Assembly (NCBI GenBank): GCA_050303815.1
Contig: JBNLCM010000182.1
Coordinates: 1 to 64,000 of the forward strand
Length of the DNA: 64,000 nt
Direction: 5' to 3'
Source: Cognatazoarcus sp050303815
Lineage (GTDB): Bacteria > Pseudomonadota > Gammaproteobacteria > Burkholderiales > Rhodocyclaceae
The notes beneath the pieces were generated by a model. The model did no database searches. It was not told the DNA's origin and was given only the letters and a program-made list of their open reading frames with translations. The position numbers and the translations under genes are program-made. Positions 35,095 through 43,012 of the stretch are shown here, one piece after another. Each line of letters opens with the position of its first letter. Position 1 is the stretch's first letter.

Positions 35095-36593
35095 GACCGA
35101 TGCCCGGGACGCCCCCGTTGCGTCCCCGGTGGCTGGCCGCTGCCTGCGCCCTGGCCTGCCTGCCCGCCGTCCACCTCGCCTTCGCGCAACCGACCCGGGC
35201 GGACGCCACCGAAGCGCGGCAGCGCCCCACCGGCAGCGACCTGGCCCGCCGGCCGGACGAGCGGCGGCGCGACAGCAGCCGCGAGGTCCGCCTCTTCGGG
35301 CAGGACTTCCGCGTGGGCGGCGAGTGGGCGCTCGACCACCAGAGCCGTATCAACCACGACCTCGATACGGACCGGGCGCGGGACCGGGGCACGCTCGAGC
35401 AGGAGCTGAAACTCGAGGCCAGCGCGCTGCTGGCTGCGGGCACCACGCTCTTTCTCCAGCTGATCGGCAACAGCCAGTTCGAAACCCAGCGCGAGAATGG
35501 ACCCAACGAGAATGCCGGCAGCCTCGAGCGAGGCCAGATGTGGCTGCTCGCCCATGCGCCCGGCGGACTGCCCTTCGATCTCCAGGTCGGCCGCCTCAGC
35601 CTGGTGGAGGACCGCAGCTGGTGGTGGGATGACGACCTCGACGCAGCCCGCATCTTCGTGAATGGCGCCGACTGGGTCGTCGAGAGCGGCCTCGCACGGC
35701 AGATGCTCCCGGTGTCGACCGACGAGCGCGGCGTCATCGACGCCGAAGAGGACCGGATCGTGCGCTGGTTCGGGCGGGCCGCCTGGAGCTGGCGCAGAAA
35801 GCACACGCTGGAGGCCTACTGGCTGGCGGCCCGCGATCATTCCGGCCGCGCCGCGCCCGGCAGCACGCTGCACGAACGGCGGGCCGATCCCTCGGATGCC
35901 GATCTCGACTGGCTCGGCGTGCGCGTGACCGGCGAGGAGAAGACCGAGGGCGGCCACCGGTTCGGCTACTGGCTCGACCTTGCCGGCGTGCGCGGCAGCG
36001 AACGCCTCACCCGGTTCGAGGACCGCGATGGCCACCGCGTCGCCGCCCAGGACAGCCGCCGCCAGGACGTGTCAGGGCAGGCCTGGGACCTCGGCGCCCG
36101 CTGGTCCTGGCCGGGCAGGGCTCGTCCTACCCTGTGGGCGGGCTGGGCAGTCGGATCGGGCGACTCCGACCCCGCCGATGGCACCGACCACGCCTTCCGC
36201 CAGACCGGGCTGGAAGAGAACAAGGGGCGATTCGGCGGCGTCAAGCGCTTCCGCTACTACGGCGAGCTGATGCGCCCGACCCTGTCGAACCTCGAGATCC
36301 GCTCCCTCGGCGGCAGCCTGCGTTTCTGGGAGAAGAGTTCGGTGGATCTGGTGGTGCACGACTACCGCCAGCGCGAGGCGAGCACCGCGCTGGCCGACAG
36401 CCGTCTCACCGCCGCACCCGGCGGTCTGAAGACCGCCCTGGGTCAGGAGGTGGACCTGTTCCTGGCCTTTCGCGAATCGCCCAGCACCGAGGTGACCGTC
36501 AGCATCGGCACCTTCCGGGCCGGAGCCGCCTTTGGCGAGCGGCGTGGGGAGCGCGCCTGGCATGGCGCGGTAGGGGTCACCGTCAATTTCTGA
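35091..36593 (+). CDS. AlgE-like outer-membrane export protein
   Basis: A 500-residue protein with a signal peptide (WLAAACALACLPAVHLAFA) and a beta-barrel body ending in Phe (VGVTVNF), as outer-membrane proteins do. The region FRVGGEWALDHQSRINHDLD through QVGRLSLVEDRSWWWDDDLD matches the alginate-export (AlgE) family, which lets acidic polysaccharide cross the outer membrane. As last gene of the operon it completes a route from synthesis to the cell surface. The first ATG at 35091 overlaps the deacetylase stop. Convergent with the sensor-kinase gene 101 bp away. Confidence 0.82.
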   Translation: MRPMPGTPPLRPRWLAAACALACLPAVHLAFAQPTRADATEARQRPTGSDLARRPDERRRDSSREVRLFGQDFRVGGEWALDHQSRINHDLDTDRARDRGTLEQELKLEASALLAAGTTLFLQLIGNSQFETQRENGPNENAGSLERGQMWLLAHAPGGLPFDLQVGRLSLVEDRSWWWDDDLDAARIFVNGADWVVESGLARQMLPVSTDERGVIDAEEDRIVRWFGRAAWSWRRKHTLEAYWLAARDHSGRAAPGSTLHERRADPSDADLDWLGVRVTGEEKTEGGHRFGYWLDLAGVRGSERLTRFEDRDGHRVAAQDSRRQDVSGQAWDLGARWSWPGRARPTLWAGWAVGSGDSDPADGTDHAFRQTGLEENKGRFGGVKRFRYYGELMRPTLSNLEIRSLGGSLRFWEKSSVDLVVHDYRQREASTALADSRLTAAPGGLKTALGQEVDLFLAFRESPSTEVTVSIGTFRAGAAFGERRGERAWHGAVGVTVNF

Positions 36594-36694
36594 GCTGGCG
36601 GGCATCCCGCGCGGCGAGGCGCCGACCGGCCCGGCGGGTCATGGCGGGAACGGGCATGGGCCGATCGGGGCCCCCACTCGCGCGGAGGCGGCCC

Positions 36695-38065
36695 TCAGGC
36701 CGCCGGCAGGAACAGCCGAACCTCGGTTCCCTTGCCGACCTCGCTCTGGATATCCATGCGACCACCGTAGCGCTCGATGATCCGCCGCACCTGAGACAAG
36801 CCGACCCCGAGTCCTCGGGTCTTGGTCGTGTAGAACGGCTTGCCGACATTCTTCAGCTGTTCGGGGCTCATGCCCGGCCCGGTGTCGCGGACCGCCAGCA
36901 TGACCTCGCGCCGGTCTTCCGAGGCCGCGACGTTCAAGGACAGGACGCCGTCGGCGTTCATTGCCTCGATTGCGTTGGCCACCAGACTGTGCAATACCTG
37001 CCCGAGCAGCAGGCCATCGCCACGGACTTCGGGCAGGGCCCCACGCACGTCGGGCTGGCACGCAATGCGGCGGCGCTCGAGATCCCGCGCGAACTCTTCC
37101 AGGCAGCGCTCCACCAGCGGGCGCACCGCGACCGGCCGAGGCTCCTCGTCAAGCGGGCGGGAGAACGAGAGCAGTTCCCGCACCCAGGACTCCAGCCGGT
37201 CTGACTCGGCCACGATGTCGGTGCCGGCCTCGCGGGCAACGTCGAGATCCGCGACCTGGATCAGCTCGGCCGAGCTGCGGATCGAGGCCAGCGGATTGCG
37301 GATGCCGTGGGCGACCGCGGAGCTCATCTCGCCGATGACGGCGAGGGTCTCGGAATCGATCAGCCGGCGTTCCTGCTGGCGCATCAGGAGGTCGGCCCGC
37401 CGCACCAGCCACGCCAGCGCCAGGTAGAGAAAGCCGCCGGCCAGGGCAGCCCCCAGCGCCACGTAGGTGTTCATGCGCTCGAGGGCATGAAAGAGGGGCT
37501 GCGGGTTCTTGTAGAACTCGATGGCGCCCAGCACTTCGCCGGTTTCCGGCGCGCGCACCGGCACGTAGATCTCGACGAAGAGGTCGGCGCGCTTTTCCAG
37601 GTTGCGATGCTCGGACTTGCCGGAGCCATGTTCGTCATGCTCGTCGGCATGGATGACGAGCAGGCCGGCCAGGGCCTCGTCGAGCTCCTCATTCGGCCCG
37701 AAGGTCTTGCCCTCCAGGGAGCGGTCGCTCGACCAGATGACACGCTGGTCGCGGTTGTACACGTTGGCTCTCAGCATGTCCTGCATGCGCGAGATGTGCG
37801 ACATCGCCAGTTCGAGCTCGAGGGTGTCATCCGCCTGCCCATAGGCGAAGTAGGTCTGCAGCGAGCGCTCCGTCTGGACCAGCGTCTGGACGAACTGCTG
37901 GGTCAGCTCGCCCTCCTGCTTGAGCATTTCCTCGGTGACGAAATGGGACATGGCCCAACCGGCCAGGGACGAGATCGAGGCAATCGATACGAGCCCGACG
38001 ATGGCGAACCATCGACTCAGGTTGAAGGAGCGCACCACCTGGGCCACGGCGCGAGGCTTGTTCAT
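36695..38065 (-). CDS. Membrane sensor histidine kinase
   Basis: A 456-residue kinase: membrane helix 1 (about 18-40), a periplasmic sensor, helix 2 (about 202-222), a HisKA domain with His253 in AVAHGIRNPLAS, and a HATPase domain with NAIEAMNADG and DTGPGMSPEQ. The periplasmic loop near residues 138-155 is rich in His, Asp and Glu (HADEHDEHGSGKSEH), which could bind a metal ion. Start: Met 38065 has GGGAG eight bases upstream. It is the only kinase gene near the orphan NtrC-family regulator and is the last gene of the operon running from 41874. Confidence 0.88.
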   Translation of the reverse strand: MNKPRAVAQVVRSFNLSRWFAIVGLVSIASISSLAGWAMSHFVTEEMLKQEGELTQQFVQTLVQTERSLQTYFAYGQADDTLELELAMSHISRMQDMLRANVYNRDQRVIWSSDRSLEGKTFGPNEELDEALAGLLVIHADEHDEHGSGKSEHRNLEKRADLFVEIYVPVRAPETGEVLGAIEFYKNPQPLFHALERMNTYVALGAALAGGFLYLALAWLVRRADLLMRQQERRLIDSETLAVIGEMSSAVAHGIRNPLASIRSSAELIQVADLDVAREAGTDIVAESDRLESWVRELLSFSRPLDEEPRPVAVRPLVERCLEEFARDLERRRIACQPDVRGALPEVRGDGLLLGQVLHSLVANAIEAMNADGVLSLNVAASEDRREVMLAVRDTGPGMSPEQLKNVGKPFYTTKTRGLGVGLSQVRRIIERYGGRMDIQSEVGKGTEVRLFLPAA

Positions 38066-38123
38066 GGGCGGACTCCCGGACGAATGCTCTCCCGCCACGA
38101 TACACGCAGGCACGCCCTGCGGC

Positions 38124-39062
38124 TCATGGCGGCGGCGGCCCGAACAGGTGGCGGAACACCTTTTCACCCATGCCGCCGCGCCGCATGCTGAGGGCGAAGG
38201 AATGCGGGGATCGGGCCAGTGGAGCGAACCCGACCGGTGGAGGCAGGCCGCGCTGGGCGGCGGCGTGGTTCATTGCCTGGCTCCAGTTGATCCCGCGGTC
38301 GAATCGCGTCGGCCCCTGGTGGGACACGAGCCGGGCCGTCACCCGCAACGCCGGGTCTTGCGTCACGTCGCGCTCACCGACCAGGACCAGCCCGGGCACA
38401 CGCAGGAACGCATCCGCATCGAGGCTGCTCGGTGTCCTATCCGATCCGCGCCGCAGGCCGTAGGGGAAGCGCTGCGTTTCGTCCGGGAAGGTGTACCAGC
38501 CCGCCGCACCGATGGCGTAGCTCGCCACGCGATCCGGCCGTCGCATGACGAAACGGTGCACGAACTGCGCGCCGCCTGAATAGCCGAACAGGTGCAGGCG
38601 CCGATAGCTGGCGCCCACCAGCTGGCCAAGCTCCCGCGCCGCCTTGCGCAGCAGCGCATCCGGACGCCGTCCATCGGCGGAGGGCGCGAGCCGCTGATAG
38701 GCGGGAAACCGCTTGCGTGGGAAGCGCGGCGCCATCAGCACCACCCCGTAGCGGTCGGCCAGCGGCATCATCATCCGCATATGCTGGCGCGCATTGCGTG
38801 AGATGCCATGCACGGTCACCAGCATGGGCGCGCCCTTCGGCGCAGTGGCGGGCACGTAGGCGAGATACTCGAAGGCGTCGTCGTCGGCGAGCCGGCGCGT
38901 GAGAATCTCGCCCCGCGCCAGGCTGGCCGCCGGGCTGCGCAAGGGTGCGGCAATCGCGGGTCGTTCGGTCAGGACCCCCATCCCCCCGGCCACCAAGCCG
39001 GTGCCGATGAAACCCGCGATCGCCGCGGAAAGCGGATTGAATCCGGAAGCGTCATCCATCAT
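38124..39062 (-). CDS. Membrane-anchored alpha/beta hydrolase
   Basis: An esterase/depolymerase-like protein of about 312 residues. An N-terminal hydrophobic segment (LSAAIAGFIGTGLVAGGMGV) probably anchors it or serves as signal. The fold is supported by VTVHGISRNARQH (oxyanion region), the nucleophile elbow GYSGG and VGERDVTQDP before the acid; the catalytic His is near the C-terminus. It resembles poly(hydroxybutyrate) depolymerase-like lipases. The start overlaps the stop of the upstream ABC gene, so the two are coupled and it may act on the exported compound. Confidence 0.7.
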   Translation of the reverse strand: MMDDASGFNPLSAAIAGFIGTGLVAGGMGVLTERPAIAAPLRSPAASLARGEILTRRLADDDAFEYLAYVPATAPKGAPMLVTVHGISRNARQHMRMMMPLADRYGVVLMAPRFPRKRFPAYQRLAPSADGRRPDALLRKAARELGQLVGASYRRLHLFGYSGGAQFVHRFVMRRPDRVASYAIGAAGWYTFPDETQRFPYGLRRGSDRTPSSLDADAFLRVPGLVLVGERDVTQDPALRVTARLVSHQGPTRFDRGINWSQAMNHAAAQRGLPPPVGFAPLARSPHSFALSMRRGGMGEKVFRHLFGPPPP

Positions 39063-40798
39063 GCCGCGCATCCTCCGTTGGCCGTCCGGGCCTCGACCCG
39101 GAAAAGCTGGCGCGTCCTGCTGACGCGTCCCATCAGGTCTTCGGGCGCGCCAGTCTCGACCAGACGCCCCTCTTCCACGAACCACACCTCGTCGGCCTGC
39201 ATGACGCGGGCCAGCTGGTGGGTGACCATCAGCACCGTGCCATCGAAGGTCTCGAGCAGTTCGCCGAGACGACCGGCGCTGACCGGATCCAGGTTGGCAT
39301 CGGCCTCGTCCAGCAGCAGCAGGCCGGGGCTCCCCAGCAGCGCGCGCGCCCAGGCGATGCGCTGGCGCTGACCATAGGAGAGGTTGCCGCCCCCCTCAGA
39401 AACGCGCGTCAGGCCGCCCCGCGGCAAGCTCTCCAGCAGTTCGTCGACCCCGCACATGGCTTCAACGCGGCCGCGCTCCTCGCGCTTGGCCCGTGGCTTG
39501 CGGTAGGCGAGATTGCGCTCGATGGAACCGCGCAGGAGCGGCAGGTCGGGCGTCACCACCCCGAGCCGCGCGCGCAGCTGCGACAACGGGTACTCCTGGA
39601 CCGCATGTCCGGCGAGCCGGACCTCGCCCTCGTCGGGTTCCAGCATGCGCGCCACGAGGCCGAGAATGGTCGACTTGCCCGACCCGTTCGGCCCGACAAT
39701 GGCCACCTTGCGCCCAGCCGGGGCCCGTGCCGTGAAGTTGTACAGGGCGTCGCCCACCGATACATTGCGGAAGCTGACCGACACCGGGCGGCCGGTCCTC
39801 GGCAGCTTCGGCGGCTCGACGCCCAGGTCGCGCGTAGCGAGCTTGGGCGCGGCCAGGAACTCGTCGATCTTGTCGAAGGAAACCTTTGCGGTGCGCCAGT
39901 AGCCGAGCACCTGACCGAGGTCGCGGAAGGCCGGGGCAATCAGCCCGACGACGGTCAGTGCGCCGACCACGTCGGCCACCTCGATAAAGCCGCGGCCCAC
40001 CTCGACGGCACCGGCAAAGAGCACCAGCGCCGACGCCAGCGCGCCGCCGAATTCAGCGGCGGAGCGCAGCAGTGAGACGCCCCGCATCTGGTCCACCATG
40101 GCGTGGGCGAGCGCGTCGGATTGCCGCCCCAGGCGCCGCTTCTCGCGGTCGACCTGATCGAACACCTGGACGACCGCGATCGCCGCGATCCGGTCGTTCA
40201 CGTCGGCAGCCAGACGCGCCTGGCGCCGACGCGCCTCGCGCACCGCCGGCTCGATGCGCATCGTGAGCCAGGCCAGCGCGATTCCCGACAGGGCGAACCC
40301 GGCGAGCGCCGACAGCGTCAGCCAGGGATCCACCACCGCGAGTGCGGCCAGTGCGATCGCTGCCGACAGGGCGCCGACCGCCAGCCGAGGCAAACCCAGG
40401 CTGACCCAGCGGCGCACGCCCTTGACGTCGCCCATGAAGCGCAGCAGCGTACCGCCACGGCTGCGCGCCTGCAGCCGCCGGGGAGACTGGCCCGCCAGGC
40501 CTTCGAACAGGGCCAGCCGGAGTTCCGCTGCGTAGTGCTGCCCCATTCGCTCGGCCTGCACCCGCTCCATCGTCTTCAGCCAGGCCAGGGCGCCGCCAGT
40601 GGCCACCAGCGCCGCGATCAGCCACGCGGCGGTGGGCGCCACATCGCGGCCCTGCACGGCGTAGTCGAAGAAGGCATGGACCAGCCAGGCGCTCGCCAGC
40701 GTCATCGCCGCCTGGGCCACCCCGATGCCGATCAGCCGCCCGAGCATCGTCCTGCGCGGGCCGCTGACCAGCTGCGGAGCGAAGCGGGTTTGCATCAC
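39059..40798 (-). CDS. ABC exporter, fused permease and ATPase
   Basis: A 579-residue half-transporter with an N-terminal six-helix region (about 20-300) and a C-terminal ATPase: Walker A GPNGSGKST, signature LSYGQRQR, Walker B LLLLDEADAN and switch His in VTHQLARV. The signature LSYGQ replaces the usual LSGGQ. It belongs to the lipid/peptide exporter class and is distinct from the exporter at 31.3 kb. It overlaps the DUF1611 gene upstream by 4 bp and the hydrolase gene downstream by 4 bp, which ties the three into one machine. The substrate is unknown. Confidence 0.85.
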   Translation of the reverse strand: MMQTRFAPQLVSGPRRTMLGRLIGIGVAQAAMTLASAWLVHAFFDYAVQGRDVAPTAAWLIAALVATGGALAWLKTMERVQAERMGQHYAAELRLALFEGLAGQSPRRLQARSRGGTLLRFMGDVKGVRRWVSLGLPRLAVGALSAAIALAALAVVDPWLTLSALAGFALSGIALAWLTMRIEPAVREARRRQARLAADVNDRIAAIAVVQVFDQVDREKRRLGRQSDALAHAMVDQMRGVSLLRSAAEFGGALASALVLFAGAVEVGRGFIEVADVVGALTVVGLIAPAFRDLGQVLGYWRTAKVSFDKIDEFLAAPKLATRDLGVEPPKLPRTGRPVSVSFRNVSVGDALYNFTARAPAGRKVAIVGPNGSGKSTILGLVARMLEPDEGEVRLAGHAVQEYPLSQLRARLGVVTPDLPLLRGSIERNLAYRKPRAKREERGRVEAMCGVDELLESLPRGGLTRVSEGGGNLSYGQRQRIAWARALLGSPGLLLLDEADANLDPVSAGRLGELLETFDGTVLMVTHQLARVMQADEVWFVEEGRLVETGAPEDLMGRVSRTRQLFRVEARTANGGCAA

Positions 40799-41874
40799 TG
40801 CGCTCCGCCGACCTGCAGCAGCGCCTGGCGCGCCTCGACGCCCAGGTGGGTGGCGATGGAGGCATCCGACAAGGCATCCAGGTCAAGGACCGGCAGGCCG
40901 GTCACGGCGGCCGCTTCGCGGATGGCGAGGGGCGATGCGGTGAGCAGCCCGCTGGCCGCCATCACCGGCAGGCCCAGGGAGCGCAGCCACTGCACGCCGC
41001 CCGCCGAGCCCATCGCGTCGCCGGCCGCGAAGACCACGGCATCGACCGCTGCCGCGTACTCGGGCGACTTGACCAGCTCGGCGGTCTCGCGCTGGAAGAG
41101 GCCGTCGGCCACTTCGAAGACCACGACATCGACGCCCGATGCCCCCAGGTAACCGATCAGGCTGTCCATCACGCGCAACACCTCGGCGCCGTCCGCCAGG
41201 TAAGTCGAGGGCAGGCCCGCATCGGTGAAGTCGAGAACGGTCTCGGCGCCGGCGTCGTTCATGCTCCAGACGTCGCCACCCGAGCCGGTGCCGGTCACCT
41301 TGGCGGCGCCGACCCGCAGGCCGGCGGCCCGCAGACCGCGAATGATGTGCGCCGCGGTTTCCGTCTTGCCCGCGTTCATCGAGGTGCCGAGCACCGAGAT
41401 CACGAAGGGGCAGGCCGTGTGCGGGGCCGGCTCGGGCAGAGCGAAGTCGCGCAGATTGAGGGCCTTGCCGTAGCGGTCGCCGAGCAGGCCGAGCGGCTGG
41501 ATGACCGTCGAGTTCTTCATCTTGCCGTGCTTGGTGATCACCTGCGCTGCGATCCCGCCAGCGGCAACCATGTTGCAACGGGAGAGATCCGCGGGCACTT
41601 CGGCCTCGAACTGGTCCGGAGCATAGCGGTTGCCGTAGGCGAGGACGATCTCGTCGCCGGGATACAGGCGGGCCCGGCGGCCGGTGGTGAGCTCCAGGTG
41701 CCGGTGCTGACCGAGTTTCTCGACGCGGCACAGCACGAGATCGCCGACCTCGGGCTTGCGGTCGCCAGCGAGCAGCGTGGCGATGGCACTACGGGGTACC
41801 CGGCGCGTGGCGAACGGGGTCTTGAGGGATTCAATGCGCTTGGCGTTGAGCAGGCTGACGTTGGTGATGTCCAT
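40795..41874 (-). CDS. DUF1611-type P-loop protein
   Basis: A 359-residue cytoplasmic protein. Residues 163-171 (GTSMNAGKT) form a phosphate-binding loop of the dethiobiotin-synthetase/DUF1611 type, preceded by a beta-rich N-terminal domain and followed by EVADGLFQRET as the likely Walker-B-like strand. DUF1611 proteins are loosely linked with amino-acid epimerase loci, where their role is unsettled. It is first in an operon driven by a sigma-54 promoter at 41948-41963 and is translationally coupled to an ABC exporter. An ATP-dependent ligase or synthase making the exported compound is a guess. Confidence 0.7.
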   Translation of the reverse strand: MDITNVSLLNAKRIESLKTPFATRRVPRSAIATLLAGDRKPEVGDLVLCRVEKLGQHRHLELTTGRRARLYPGDEIVLAYGNRYAPDQFEAEVPADLSRCNMVAAGGIAAQVITKHGKMKNSTVIQPLGLLGDRYGKALNLRDFALPEPAPHTACPFVISVLGTSMNAGKTETAAHIIRGLRAAGLRVGAAKVTGTGSGGDVWSMNDAGAETVLDFTDAGLPSTYLADGAEVLRVMDSLIGYLGASGVDVVVFEVADGLFQRETAELVKSPEYAAAVDAVVFAAGDAMGSAGGVQWLRSLGLPVMAASGLLTASPLAIREAAAVTGLPVLDLDALSDASIATHLGVEARQALLQVGGAQ

Positions 41875-41947
41875 GATTTTGGCTCCTAGGGTCCGGGGGC
41901 TGTCTCTCTGGGGGATGTCTCTGCATCCGCCCGCTTGACCAACCTAT

Positions 41948-41963
41948 TGCAGGGACCGTGCCA
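41948..41963 (-). promoter_or_regulatory. Sigma-54 promoter of the DUF1611-ABC operon
   Basis: On the minus strand TGGCACG-N4-CTGCA, with GG at 41962-41961 and GC at 41950-41949, spacing exactly ten and a consensus -24 element. Transcription would start at about 41937, giving a 63-nt leader. Two TGGGA-N5-TCCCA palindromes lie upstream at about -40 and -145. Confidence 0.78.
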
Positions 41964-41969
41964 TAGTAG

Positions 41970-41984
41970 TGGGAAATTTTCCCA
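41970..41984. promoter_or_regulatory. TGGGA-N5-TCCCA palindrome near the DUF1611 promoter
   Basis: TGGGA-AATTT-TCCCA is a fully symmetric 15-bp palindrome centred at about -40 of the minus-strand sigma-54 promoter. It is identical in arms and spacing to the copies in the glycan-operon region. Confidence 0.65.
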
Positions 41985-42013
41985 TTCGTTACTTTTCAGT
42001 TACTTAGCTCTAT

Positions 42014-42049
42014 TTCCCCCACTTTTCAATTCTTAAGAGAGTGGGGGAA
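42014..42049. repeat. Inverted repeat between divergent operons
   Basis: TTCCCCCACT (42014-42023) and AGTGGGGGAA (42040-42049) are exact 10-bp inverted arms around a 16-nt AT-rich loop. The arms contain half-sites like those of the neighbouring palindromes, so this may be an extra binding site or a hairpin in the leader of the haem-sensor gene. Confidence 0.6.
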
Positions 42050-42072
42050 TTGGGGCAAATAACCAAGCAAAT

Positions 42073-42091
42073 TGGGGGATTTTTTCCCCCA
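42073..42091. promoter_or_regulatory. Extended palindrome TGGGGGA-N5-TCCCCCA
   Basis: A perfect 7-bp inverted repeat with the same 5-bp T-rich spacer as the copy at 22332. It is centred at about -145 of the DUF1611 sigma-54 promoter and 141 bp before the haem-sensor ATG, so it could serve either direction. The remaining sequence to 42222 is AT-rich and holds no gene or clear promoter. Confidence 0.6.
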
Positions 42092-42222
42092 CCCCATGAA
42101 TACCCCCGATATACCGTAGAAGTACCGATACAGAAAGATACAAATTGTCCGTTCTGTCGGGTATCCATCCGGGATGCGCGGTTCATGCCGCCGCCCGCCA
42201 CGAAGCTCGAAGGAGAAAATCG

Positions 42223-42948
42223 ATGAAAGCAACCATTGCCAGCGGCTTGACCGTCCTGACCCTGCTCGCCGTCACACCCGGCGCCCAGGCGGCCACCTTG
42301 TCGGTCCATGAAGCCAAGGCCGATGAAGCGGCGCGCTACGTCGCCGCCATGCTCGTCGCGGGGCGCGGTGTCGTCGCGGCCCACCAGAAGCTCATCAACG
42401 ACCCGGACAAGGGCGACAAGGGCTTCACACCCGACTATGTCGCCGGCCTGATGAGCGATGCCTTTGAAAAATCGACCGGTACCCGGCCCGAGGCCATCGC
42501 CGACCCGGAGGTCAAGGCAGCCGTCATGGCGACCCTCGAGGCGTCGAAGAAGGCCGTCGCGAACAACCAGTCACGCATCAACCAGCCGGGCAAGGCTTTC
42601 AAGGGGTTCATCCCGGCGGTCTATGGCCGGGTGACCGGCAACATCCTGAAGGGCGAATCCGGTGTCGAGATCAAGCAGACCACCTTCGAGCCCCGCAACT
42701 CCTACAACACCCCGGACGCCTATGAGTTGAAGGTGCTCCAGTCCTTCGCCGAAACCAAGCCGGCCACCGGCCTCGGCGAGAAGGTGGGCACTCACTACCG
42801 CTACCTGCAGCCGATCTACATCAAGGAGGCCTGCCTGCAGTGCCACGGCGACCCGAAGGGAGAAAAGGACATCGCTGGCAAGGCCAAGGAAGGCTACAAG
42901 CTCGGCGACCTGCGCGGCGCCATCAGCGTGACCCTGCCGCTTCGCTGA
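42223..42948 (+). CDS. DUF3365 (Tll0287-like) haem-binding periplasmic protein
   Basis: A 241-residue exported protein: Sec signal peptide (GLTVLTLLAVTPGAQA) followed by a Tll0287-like/DUF3365 sensor fold with one covalent haem motif, CLQCH, near residue 205, and GTHYRYLQPIYIKEACLQCH context typical of this family. Such domains sense redox state or small ligands and are often fused to chemoreceptors or cyclases. Here it is free-standing and only 64 bp before a chemoreceptor gene, suggesting that the two work as a split sensor. Start: a GGAGAA site directly precedes the ATG at 42223. Confidence 0.85.
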   Translation: MKATIASGLTVLTLLAVTPGAQAATLSVHEAKADEAARYVAAMLVAGRGVVAAHQKLINDPDKGDKGFTPDYVAGLMSDAFEKSTGTRPEAIADPEVKAAVMATLEASKKAVANNQSRINQPGKAFKGFIPAVYGRVTGNILKGESGVEIKQTTFEPRNSYNTPDAYELKVLQSFAETKPATGLGEKVGTHYRYLQPIYIKEACLQCHGDPKGEKDIAGKAKEGYKLGDLRGAISVTLPLR

Positions 42949-43012
42949 CGGGCGGCCCACTGGCGAACACGCGTCCCGGCCCAAGGCCAGGACGCGACGT
43001 CCGGGAGGCGTC

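Noticed and set aside
42092..42222. Sigma-54 promoter for the haem-sensor gene
   Set aside because: No GG-N10-GC with matching flanks was found on the plus strand, so how this gene is transcribed remains open.
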